A stretch of 7,204 bases of DNA from Pseudomonadota bacterium (GTDB taxonomy: Bacteria > Pseudomonadota > Alphaproteobacteria > Rhizobiales > Rhizobiaceae): assembly GCA_003242525.1 (NCBI GenBank), contig QGUU01000122.1, positions 1 through 7,204 of the forward strand. Direction: 5' to 3'. Both the position numbers and the translations under genes were made by a program. Below, in pieces: positions 1-6,185 of this stretch. The notes beneath the pieces are model-generated. The model worked only from the letters and a program-made list of their open reading frames with translations. It was not told where the DNA came from and did no database searches. Positions within the stretch are counted from its first letter, which is position 1. Every line of letters starts with the position of its first letter.

Positions 1-33
1 TCGAACGGTGTCGATATCCCAGGATGCGGCCAT
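1..33 (-). CDS. N-terminal fragment of an unidentified protein
   Basis: An ATG at 33-31 opens a frame that stays open to the window edge and reads MAASWDIDTVR. A ribosome binding site (AGGA, 9 nt upstream, positions 43-46) supports a true start. The gene lies 105 nt downstream of the iolB stop on the same strand, so it may be the last gene of the operon or a separate unit. The pattern of an acidic/hydrophobic start followed by D-T-V-R resembles the first residues of some class V aminotransferase or cysteine desulfurase proteins, but 11 residues cannot settle this. It does not resemble the usual N-termini of IolG (Rossmann GxGxxG) or IolA. Function is left unassigned. Confidence 0.5.
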   Translation of the reverse strand, partial: MAASWDIDTVR

Positions 34-138
34 AAATTCATTTCCTAAAGTTGCATGGCGTCTTGCCACGTCATAGCCGATTCTCGCGCACCGGAAAGGC
101 CGGTGTCCTTCGGCGGCAAGGTCCGTTGGCGCTCTTGT
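34..138. other. Spacer between iolB and the next gene, with a weak hairpin
   Basis: This 105-nt stretch separates the iolB stop from the next minus-strand start. It holds a perfect 6-bp inverted repeat (CACCGG/CCGGTG, loop AAAGG) at 89-105. No T-run follows it on either strand, so it is not a convincing intrinsic terminator. It could be an mRNA-stabilising or processing hairpin at the iolB 3' end. I see no convincing promoter for the next gene, which leaves open cotranscription with the iol genes. Confidence 0.3.
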
Positions 139-978
139 CTATGCGTGTCGGTCGGAAGCTTGCTTGGCGGCCGTCAATAGCCACTCGTGCTCCGGAGCAT
201 TGTGAAACTTCCAGGTGCGGCGCGGTCCGGCCATGACATTCAGGTAGTAGAGATCGTATCCGTGACAGGCGGCGCAGGGATGGTAACCCCTGGGCACCAG
301 CGTCACGTCTCCATCTTCCACGGCCATCACCTCGTCGAGCTCTCGCCTGCCGCCGGAATCGGCGTCGGTATAGACGCGCTGGAAGGCGAAGCCTTGCGGG
401 GGGTTGAGGCGGTGGTAGTAGGTTTCCTCCAGGTAGGATTCGGCCGGCAAATTATCTTGGTCGTGCTTGTGTGGCGGGTAGCTCGAGGTGTGACCGCCCG
501 GCGTGATGACTTCCACCACCAGCAGTGAATCCGCCGGCTCGCTTTCGGGAAGGATGTTGGTCACATAGCGCGTGTTGGTGCCAGCGCCGCGCACTTCCTG
601 TCCGAGGTCGTCCGGGGCGATGACGCGCGCCGGCAGGCCGCCGCCGCGGCCGGGCGCCGAGCACACGGCGAGTTCGAGGTCGGTTTCAGCCGTTACCGAC
701 CAGCGTGATCCCTGCGGGACATAAACCGACCAGGGCTTGCCCTCGAAGGGAGACATGCGCTGCCCGAGCACCCCGAAATCCTTCTCCGCCGCGTGTACCT
801 TGCCCCTGCCGGAGACAAGGACAAGGCATGCTTCGCGCCCGTCGGTTTCGGCCGAAACCGCATCGCCGGCCCTTAGCCGGTGAAGATCGAAGCCGACATA
901 GGTCCAGCCGGCGCTTTCGGGCGTGACATGGGCGACGCGACCATATCCCTTCTTCGCCTTGACGAGCAGTTTCGACAT
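139..978 (-). CDS. iolB: 5-deoxy-glucuronate isomerase IolB
   Basis: IolB converts 5-deoxy-D-glucuronate to 2-deoxy-5-keto-D-gluconate, the step between IolD and IolC, in the cytoplasm. The product is 279 residues, close to the usual 270 or so. It is a bicupin (KduI/IolB family). Visible motifs are SSYPPHKHD at 165-173, with two likely metal-ligand histidines (H170, H172), LEETYYHR at 183-190, VPRGYHP at 228-234 (H233) and YYLNVMAG at 244-251. The frame stays open upstream to 1167, but the ATG at 978 is chosen because GAGGAAG (982-988) lies 3 nt upstream of it, the protein start MSKLLV fits the family, and longer versions would overlap the upstream small gene. It follows that gene's TGA (990-992) by 11 nt, so translation is probably coupled. 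Confidence 0.95.
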   Translation of the reverse strand: MSKLLVKAKKGYGRVAHVTPESAGWTYVGFDLHRLRAGDAVSAETDGREACLVLVSGRGKVHAAEKDFGVLGQRMSPFEGKPWSVYVPQGSRWSVTAETDLELAVCSAPGRGGGLPARVIAPDDLGQEVRGAGTNTRYVTNILPESEPADSLLVVEVITPGGHTSSYPPHKHDQDNLPAESYLEETYYHRLNPPQGFAFQRVYTDADSGGRRELDEVMAVEDGDVTLVPRGYHPCAACHGYDLYYLNVMAGPRRTWKFHNAPEHEWLLTAAKQASDRHA

Positions 979-989
979 GTCTTCCTCGT

Positions 990-1202
990 TCACTTGCCAG
1001 GGGCGGGTGTGCTGCCGTCGTCCGGTGGCGGCTGATAGCGGAACAGAAACTGGTAGGCGCCGTAGGCGCCGAAGGCCAGCGCTATCATGCCCCATGTTTG
1101 CGAGCCACCGTAGAATTCCAGCGCCGCCCAGGCCAGACACGCCACGACAAGAGCGATCCGCCGCCACAGCGGCCGGAAGAAGGGGTGTTCGGTGTCCTTC
1201 AT
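990..1202 (-). CDS. Small two-helix membrane protein, DUF3329-like
   Basis: This 70-residue protein lies between iolE and iolB. It starts MKDTEHPFFRPLWRR, then has two hydrophobic segments at about 16-32 and 36-54, and a proline-rich polar tail. The basic N-terminal stretch suggests the N-terminus stays in the cytoplasm, with both helices crossing the inner membrane and the tail also cytoplasmic. From memory the sequence resembles short DUF3329 proteins of Rhizobiales, whose function is unknown. A TTG at 1253 overlapping the iolE stop would give 87 residues. The ATG at 1202 is preferred because GGGGAAAG lies 4 nt upstream and the family-like sequence begins there. That ribosome binding site is inside an inverted repeat (1206-1221). 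Its position in the operon suggests co-expression with inositol catabolism, but no role can be read from the sequence. Confidence 0.8.
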   Translation of the reverse strand: MKDTEHPFFRPLWRRIALVVACLAWAALEFYGGSQTWGMIALAFGAYGAYQFLFRYQPPPDDGSTPAPGK

Positions 1203-1205
1203 GAT

Positions 1206-1221
1206 GCTTTCCCCGGAAAGC
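1206..1221 (-). promoter_or_regulatory. Hairpin covering the RBS of the small membrane gene
   Basis: A perfect inverted repeat with 7-nt arms (GCTTTCC and GGAAAGC) and a 2-nt centre lies just before the ATG at 1202. In the mRNA it can fold as a 6-bp stem with a four-base CGGG loop. The purine-rich ribosome binding site (GGGGAAAG) falls in the loop and 3' arm. Folding would lower initiation unless ribosomes finishing iolE (stop 1250-1252, about 30 nt upstream) open it. The repeat is seen directly; the control role is inferred. Confidence 0.4.
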
Positions 1222-1249
1222 CTATCCGTAAGCGCAGGCCTTGTCTTGC

Positions 1250-2170
1250 TCAAGCCCTGGGAAAGCCTTCTGTCTCGACAGTGTAGCCGGCCGCGGTCAT
1301 TACCCGCATGAGTTCCCTGTATCCGATCTGCGCCATCTTGAGCGGCGGGCTCTTTTTCGGGTCCTGCTCTGCCTCCACCACGAACCAGCCCTCATAGCCG
1401 TAATCGGCAAGCCGCTGGACGATCGCTCCGAAGTCGAGCGAGCCGTCGCCCGGCACAGTGAAGGCGCCCAGCGCGACCGCGTCGAGGAACGAATGCCTCT
1501 GCCAGTCCAGGGCATCTATGACAGGCCTTCGAATGTCCTTCACATGCACATGTTTGATGCGCCCGTGATACTTGTCTATGGCGCGCAGGACATCGCCACC
1601 GGCGAAAGCCAGATGGCCCGCGTCGAGTAGCAGGGGAATGCCTTCGCCGGAATTGTTCATGAAGGCGTCGAGCTCATGCTCGAACTGCACCACCGCCGCC
1701 ATGTGATGGTGGTAGGCAAGCGGCATGCCCTGGTCGGCGCACCATTCGCCGAACTCGGTAAGCCTGCGCGCATAGGCCTTCATCTCCTCGTGCGACAGCA
1801 CGGCCTTGCGGGCCAGCGGGATCGAGCGGTCGCCCTGGATGGAAAGGCCCACCTCGCCATAGACGATGCAGGGGGCACCGACCGCCTTGAACAGCCGGAT
1901 CATGGGCCCGATGCGGTCCTTGTTGGCCGAAAGGTCTTGCTCGACGGCGAGGGTTCCGGAAAACCAGCCGCCGCACAGGGTCACATCCGCAGCCTTGAGA
2001 ATGGGCAGCATTTCTTCCGGAGTGGACGGGAAGCGCCTGCCCTGTTCCATGCCGGTAAAACCGGCCGAGCGCGACTGGCGCAGGCATTCCTCCAGCGAAA
2101 CGTCGTCCGACAGTTCCACCAGATCGTCATTCCACCAGGCGATGGGCGACATTCCGAGTTTTGCTTTCAA
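1250..2170 (-). CDS. iolE: Inosose dehydratase IolE
   Basis: IolE removes water from 2-keto-myo-inositol (scyllo-inosose), giving 3D-(3,5/4)-trihydroxycyclohexane-1,2-dione for IolD. The product is 306 residues with an AP-endonuclease 2/xylose isomerase-like TIM barrel. Visible motifs are the N-terminal MSPIAWWNDD (7-16), LAYHHHM (151-157), LLLDAGH (180-186), KHVHVKD (206-212), VPGDG (239-243) and FVVEAEQDP (263-271), which hold the acidic and histidine residues expected to bind the divalent metal. The chosen start is TTG at 2170, with GGAG 7 nt upstream. It restores the family-typical MKAKLG lead. The first in-frame ATG is codon 7 (2152) and has a poorer ribosome binding site. The gene follows iolD after 121 nt and ends 47 nt before the small membrane gene. 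Confidence 0.94.
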   Translation of the reverse strand: MKAKLGMSPIAWWNDDLVELSDDVSLEECLRQSRSAGFTGMEQGRRFPSTPEEMLPILKAADVTLCGGWFSGTLAVEQDLSANKDRIGPMIRLFKAVGAPCIVYGEVGLSIQGDRSIPLARKAVLSHEEMKAYARRLTEFGEWCADQGMPLAYHHHMAAVVQFEHELDAFMNNSGEGIPLLLDAGHLAFAGGDVLRAIDKYHGRIKHVHVKDIRRPVIDALDWQRHSFLDAVALGAFTVPGDGSLDFGAIVQRLADYGYEGWFVVEAEQDPKKSPPLKMAQIGYRELMRVMTAAGYTVETEGFPRA

Positions 2171-2291
2171 GAGAGTGCTCCAGTGCTTGGAAAGGCGCTG
2201 ACCGTCGCCGGGGAAAGGTACATGCTGTGGGCTGCGGCTGCTGTCCGCAGGGCAAGGATGGCGAGCGAGCCGAAACTGCTCGCGCGATCGC
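2171..2291 (-). other. iolD-iolE spacer with an intercistronic stem-loop
   Basis: This is the longest gap between the enzyme genes (121 nt). Just after the iolD stop, GCGAGC/GCTCGC at 2265-2283 forms a 6-bp stem with a 7-nt loop. There is no T-run, so it looks more like an mRNA-stability or processing element than a terminator. I found no GGAA-N6-TTCC site or convincing -35/-10 pair here, so iolE is most likely read from the promoter ahead of iolC. An 8-bp palindrome GCGATCGC sits at 2284-2291 and is probably chance. Confidence 0.3.
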
Positions 2292-4139
2292 TCAATTCAC
2301 CAACTGCTGCATTTGGCGCTTCCGTTCGTACTCCTCGCGTGCGGCGTTGACGCTGGGCCGTTCCGATACTTCCGGTACCGCGACGTCCCACCAGTGCCCG
2401 CCGGCCTCGGTCGAAACCAGCGGATCGGTGTCGATGACGATCACGCTTGTCCTTGTATCGGCCTCCGCCTCCTTCAGCGCATGCTCAAGTTCGGCAATGG
2501 AGGCAACCTTGCGTGCCGCAGCGCCCATCGACGCGGCATGCGCCGCAAAGTCGATCTCCGGCAGCACCTCGTGCTCGGCGTCCTTCAACAGGTTGTTGAA
2601 GTTGGCGCCGCCGGTGGCCATCTGCAGCCGATTTATGCAGCCGAAACCGCGGTTATCGAGCACCACGATGGTAAGCTTTTTCCCCAGCATCACCGATGTG
2701 GCGATCTCGGAATTCAGCATCATGTAGCTGCCGTCGCCCAGCATCACGATCACGTCGTCGTCCGGCCTTGCGATCTTGACGCCAAGGCCGCCCGCGATCT
2801 CGTAACCCATGGTCGAGTAACCATAGTCGAGATGGTAGCTGCCGGGCGCACCCGCGGGCCACAGCTTGTGCAGCTCGCCGGGCAGGCCGCCGGACGCGCA
2901 GACGAGAATGGCCTTCGAGCCGCGCGCCCGATGCACCGCGCCGATCACCTGCGCGTCGGAAGGCAGCGCGTTGGTGGGGTCGGTGACGGCCTTTGCCGCT
3001 TTCATCCAGTCGGCCTTTGCCGCATGGGCGGTGGAGAGCCATGACTCCGGCGCCTTCCAGCTCCCGAGCTTCTGCTCTAGCGCCTCCAGCCCTGCCTTCG
3101 CGTCGGCGACCAGAGGCAGGGCGCCGTGCTTGCCGGCATCGAAGGGCAGCACGTTGAGCCCGACGATCCGCACGCCCTCTGCCTTGAACAGCGCCCAGGA
3201 GCCTGTGGTGAAATCCTGCAGCCGGGAGCCCACCGCCAGCACCAGGTCCGCCTGCTCGGCCAGCAGGTTCGAGGCCGAAGATCCCGTCACGCCGACCGAA
3301 CCCATATTGAGCGGATGGTCGTGGGGCAGGCTGGACTTGCCGGCTTGAGTCTCCATCACCGGGACGCCGTGCCGTTCCACAAAGGCTTTTAATGTTTCCG
3401 TGGCCTGCGAGTAGAGGACGCCGCCCCCGGCAATGATGACCGGCTTCCTGGCTGCCCTGACGGCGGCAGCGGCAATGTCGAGTTCGCGCACGTCCGGCTG
3501 CACACGGCGCGGCACCCAAATGCGCTCGGCAAAGAAGGTTTCCGGGTAGTCGAACGCCTCCGCCTGCACGTCCTGGCACAGCGCAAGCGTGACCGGCCCG
3601 CATTCGGCAGGGTCTGTCAGGACCTGCATGGCGCGGTTCATCGCGGGGATGATCTGTTCGGGCCGCGTGATGCGGTCGAAATAGCGAGAAACCGGCCGGA
3701 AGCAATCATTGGCCGACACCGTTCCGTCGCCGAAGCCTTCAACCTGCTGCAACACCGGATCGGGTACGCGGTTGGCGAAAACGTCGCCGGGGAGCAGCAG
3801 AACCGGCAGCCGGTTCACATGGGCAAGCGCAGCCGCCGTTACCATATTGGTCGCACCAGGGCCGATCGAGGAGGTTGCGGCCATGAAGCGGCGGCGGAAA
3901 CATGCCTTTGCAAAGCCGATGGCCGCATGCGCCATGGCCTGTTCATTGTGCGCGCGGAAGGTAGGGAGTTCCTCGCGCACCTGGTAAAGCGCTTCGCCCA
4001 TGCCGGCGACATTGCCGTGGCCGAAGATTGCCCAGACCCCGCCGAAGATCGGCACCTTCTTCCCGTCTATCTCCGTCATCTGGCGGGTCATGAAACGCGC
4101 CAGCGCCTGCGCCATGGTGAGCCGGATGGTCCTGGTCAT
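2292..4139 (-). CDS. iolD: Trihydroxycyclohexane-1,2-dione hydrolase IolD
   Basis: IolD is a thiamine diphosphate (ThDP) enzyme that hydrolytically opens the ring of 3D-(3,5/4)-trihydroxycyclohexane-1,2-dione to give 5-deoxy-D-glucuronate. The 615-residue product shows the usual ThDP-enzyme order: an N-terminal pyrimidine-binding domain with the cofactor-activating glutamate in RAHNEQAMAHAA (E66), a middle domain (about 215-350; IIAGGGVLYS, VGSRLQDFTTGS) and a C-terminal pyrophosphate domain with the metal motif GDGSYMMLNSE from 468 to VVLDNRGFG around 492-500. The start MTRTIRLTMAQA fits the family. The ATG at 4139 has a strong GGGAGGA ribosome binding site 7 nt upstream. Only 21 nt separate it from the iolC stop, indicating one operon. 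Length is slightly below the roughly 637 residues of the Bacillus enzyme. No key residue appears missing. Confidence 0.96.
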   Translation of the reverse strand: MTRTIRLTMAQALARFMTRQMTEIDGKKVPIFGGVWAIFGHGNVAGMGEALYQVREELPTFRAHNEQAMAHAAIGFAKACFRRRFMAATSSIGPGATNMVTAAALAHVNRLPVLLLPGDVFANRVPDPVLQQVEGFGDGTVSANDCFRPVSRYFDRITRPEQIIPAMNRAMQVLTDPAECGPVTLALCQDVQAEAFDYPETFFAERIWVPRRVQPDVRELDIAAAAVRAARKPVIIAGGGVLYSQATETLKAFVERHGVPVMETQAGKSSLPHDHPLNMGSVGVTGSSASNLLAEQADLVLAVGSRLQDFTTGSWALFKAEGVRIVGLNVLPFDAGKHGALPLVADAKAGLEALEQKLGSWKAPESWLSTAHAAKADWMKAAKAVTDPTNALPSDAQVIGAVHRARGSKAILVCASGGLPGELHKLWPAGAPGSYHLDYGYSTMGYEIAGGLGVKIARPDDDVIVMLGDGSYMMLNSEIATSVMLGKKLTIVVLDNRGFGCINRLQMATGGANFNNLLKDAEHEVLPEIDFAAHAASMGAAARKVASIAELEHALKEAEADTRTSVIVIDTDPLVSTEAGGHWWDVAVPEVSERPSVNAAREEYERKRQMQQLVN

Positions 4140-4160
4140 CTGCTTGTCCTCCCGCTCCGC

Positions 4161-6092
4161 TTATGCCGCCTTGCGGTCATGCGCCGCAAGCCATGCCCTT
4201 GTGAGCGTATCAAAACGGTCTGCCATGTCGGCCACCGCCTGCTCGTCCGACATTGAGCCGGCGAACCATTGATCGGCGGCATGGGCAAACAGCGTGCGCC
4301 CAACGGCAAAGCCCTTGACGATGCCCGCTCCCGCCGTCGCGGCAAAAGCGGCCTCAAGTTCGTCCTGAGGCGCCTCCAGTCCCAGCAGGACGACACCCCG
4401 GCAATAGGGATCGTGCTTCTGGATCACCGCTTCTATGCTCGCCCAGGCGGCAGGCGATGCCTGTGGCTCCAGCTTCCACCAGTCCGGCCTGATGCCAAGC
4501 GCGTAAAGCTCTTCCAATGCCTGGGGCACCGTCGCATCGTCCAGCTCGCCGCTCTTGCCGGCGATGATCTCGATGAGGAGTTCGCGGCCGACCTTTCGCG
4601 CGGCGTCGAACAAGGCGCGCAATTTTCCCTGTTGTTCCTCCTTCAGCGCCGGCTCGTCGTCGGGATGGTAGAAGCACAGGCATTTGATGCAGTGCCCGAC
4701 AGGCCATTCTACAAGCTGGGATCCGATATCCTGGGAGAATTCGAAGCGCAGCGGTCGCGATCCCGGTAGCTCGACGGGCCGTCCGAGCCAGGAAAAGGGA
4801 TGACGGGAGAACTCGAACATCGCCTTGCGGCCATATTTCTCGTCCAGCAGCATGCCATAGCCGCTGCGCCCGTCCGCCACGCGGGCCGCGGCCTTTACCG
4901 CCAACACCTTGAAGGCTTCGATGCAGGAAAGATCCGCTCCCGCCTTTTCTGCTGCGGCTTCGAACTGGCTGCGATGGTCGCAGGCGAAGGCCATCAGCGA
5001 CGGCACCTCGTTCCTCCGCGTCGTTGCCCAATGGATGTGATTGATCTCCTCGTCCTTGCGCAAGGCGCGATGCCTGCTGCCGTGCAGGAGGAAATGTTCC
5101 AGTTCCTTGAAGGTCGGATATTCGGGCGCGCATAGCAGCCGGGAGACGGCGAAGGCGCCACAGGCATTTGCCCATGTGGCAGCCGTGGACAGGCTCTCGC
5201 CGCCCAGCCAGCCGCGCAGAAAGCCTGACATGAACGCATCGCCCGCACCGAGCACGTTGTAGATTTCGATTGGAAAGCCCTGGCCGACGATCCCGTGCTC
5301 AAGGCCATCCGGGATCGGACCCTGATAGACGATGCAGCCCCTGGCGCCGCGCTTGAGCACGATCGTGGCCGGCGTGAGCGTGCGGATGGTGCGGAGCGCA
5401 CCGAGAAGGTCCGTCTCGCCTGACGCGATCAGAACCTCCTCCTCCGTGCCGACCACCAGGTCGCATTCCGGCAGCACGGCCCGCATCGCGCCCGATACCC
5501 GGTCGGATTTCACGTAACGGCCGAAACCTTCGGCATGGCCGCCAAGCCCCCAGAGATTTGGCCTGTAGTCAATGTCGAAGACGACCTTGCCGCCATTTTC
5601 GCGCATGATGCGCATCGCCTTGCGTTGCGCTTCGGCCGTATTCGGCTGGGAAAAATGCGTTCCGGTGACGACGACCGCACGTGCAGAGGCAATGAAAGCC
5701 TCATCCACATCGTCCGGCTCCAGCGCCATGTCGGCGCAATCCGTGCGGTAGAAGATCATCGGCGAAACGCCTTCGTCCTCCACCGAAAGCAGTACCAGCG
5801 CCGTGAGCCGCTCGGGGTCGGTCTTCAGCCCGTCGACATTGACGCCCTCCCGAACAAGCTGCTCGCGGATGAAGCGGCCCATCTGTTCGTCGCCGACACG
5901 GGTAAGCAGCGCCGACCGCAGCCCGAGCCGGGCTGTCCCGACGGCGATGTTGGCAGGGCAGCCTCCAACCGACTTGGCGAAAGAAGCAATATCCTCCAGC
6001 CTTGAGCCGATCTGCTGGCCGTAGAGGTCGACGGACGCACGGCCGATGGTAATGACATCCAGCGACGCCGTCGCGTCAACCGCCTTGCTCAT
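4161..6092 (-). CDS. iolC: Fusion: 5-dehydro-2-deoxygluconokinase IolC plus DUF2090 aldolase domain
   Basis: This 643-residue protein joins two activities. Residues 1 to about 335 are a PfkB/ribokinase-type kinase that phosphorylates 2-deoxy-5-keto-D-gluconate. Motifs are SVGGCPANIAVGTARLG (41-57), DYRPNLW (175-181) and the catalytic VLGAGDAFMSGF (280-291, proton-abstracting D285). Residues from about 350 to 640 match the DUF2090 domain, with MAFACDHRSQFE (367-378), GMLLDEKYG (413-421), GIRPDWWKLEP (533-543) and VKGFAVGRTLFA (592-603). In proteobacterial IolC proteins this domain is annotated as the aldolase (IolJ role) that splits the phosphorylated product into dihydroxyacetone phosphate and malonate semialdehyde. 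The ATG at 6092 is chosen because GGAG lies 6 nt upstream. An in-frame ATG at 6098 has the GGAG directly against it, and starts nearer 6155 would place coding sequence over the promoter. Confidence 0.95.
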   Translation of the reverse strand: MSKAVDATASLDVITIGRASVDLYGQQIGSRLEDIASFAKSVGGCPANIAVGTARLGLRSALLTRVGDEQMGRFIREQLVREGVNVDGLKTDPERLTALVLLSVEDEGVSPMIFYRTDCADMALEPDDVDEAFIASARAVVVTGTHFSQPNTAEAQRKAMRIMRENGGKVVFDIDYRPNLWGLGGHAEGFGRYVKSDRVSGAMRAVLPECDLVVGTEEEVLIASGETDLLGALRTIRTLTPATIVLKRGARGCIVYQGPIPDGLEHGIVGQGFPIEIYNVLGAGDAFMSGFLRGWLGGESLSTAATWANACGAFAVSRLLCAPEYPTFKELEHFLLHGSRHRALRKDEEINHIHWATTRRNEVPSLMAFACDHRSQFEAAAEKAGADLSCIEAFKVLAVKAAARVADGRSGYGMLLDEKYGRKAMFEFSRHPFSWLGRPVELPGSRPLRFEFSQDIGSQLVEWPVGHCIKCLCFYHPDDEPALKEEQQGKLRALFDAARKVGRELLIEIIAGKSGELDDATVPQALEELYALGIRPDWWKLEPQASPAAWASIEAVIQKHDPYCRGVVLLGLEAPQDELEAAFAATAGAGIVKGFAVGRTLFAHAADQWFAGSMSDEQAVADMADRFDTLTRAWLAAHDRKAA

Positions 6093-6137
6093 CCGCATCT
6101 CCCGTAGTGGCGCGCCAATCGCCTGGGGCGCGAACAT

Positions 6138-6166
6138 ATGAAATATTAGTTCCACATCGTAGTCAA
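6138..6166 (-). promoter_or_regulatory. Predicted iol operon promoter
   Basis: On the minus strand TTGACT (6161-6166) is a good -35 element. With a 17-nt spacer the -10 would be TTTCAT (6138-6143); with 15 nt it would be TATTTC (6140-6145). Neither is strong, but the AT-rich stretch sits in an otherwise GC-rich gap, and transcription would begin roughly 40 nt before the iolC ATG. Position between iolR and iolC and the flanking operators support it. The start site is inferred. Confidence 0.5.
6140..6153. promoter_or_regulatory. Second, imperfect IolR-type operator
   Basis: On the minus strand the sequence is GGAACTAATATTTC, matching GGAA-N6-TTCC at 7 of 8 fixed positions. Its centre is 30 bp from the centre of the perfect site at 6170-6183, close to three helical turns. 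It covers the spacer/-10 part of the predicted promoter, where a bound repressor would block RNA polymerase. The match is seen; binding is inferred. Confidence 0.45.
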
Positions 6167-6169
6167 TAT

Positions 6170-6183
6170 GGAACGTACGTTCC
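6170..6183. promoter_or_regulatory. Perfect palindromic operator, probable IolR site
   Basis: GGAACGTACGTTCC is a perfect 14-bp palindrome and has the form GGAA-N6-TTCC. From memory this is the consensus reported for the RpiR-type IolR of Sinorhizobium meliloti; I could not check it here. It begins 3 bp upstream of the -35 element of the predicted iolC promoter and ends 2 bp short of the iolR stop codon. It is the only perfect example I found in the non-coding parts of the window. Confidence 0.65.
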
Positions 6184-6185
6184 CT

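Noticed and set aside
89..105. Terminator after iolB
   Set aside because: The 6-bp hairpin has no T-run on either strand, so it does not meet the pattern of an intrinsic terminator.
979..1167. N-terminal extension of the iolB frame by 63 residues
   Set aside because: It overlaps the small membrane gene, is not cupin-like, and the ATG at 978 has a good ribosome binding site.
2284..2291. GCGATCGC palindrome
   Set aside because: It matches the cyanobacterial HIP1 octamer, but there is one isolated copy in a non-cyanobacterial GC-rich region, so chance is the simplest explanation.
1676..2350. 224-codon plus-strand open frame antisense to iolE
   Set aside because: No recognisable domain, no clear ribosome binding site, and it lies opposite a conserved gene; a high-GC antisense artefact.
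2653..3705. 350-codon open frame on the minus strand inside iolD
   Set aside because: It is an out-of-frame shadow of iolD: arginine-, alanine- and glycine-rich, low-complexity translation typical of GC-rich codon position effects.
6093..6155. N-terminal extension of iolC by up to 21 residues
   Set aside because: The earliest starts lie over the predicted promoter and second operator and lack a ribosome binding site; the PfkB fold begins shortly after the ATG at 6092.
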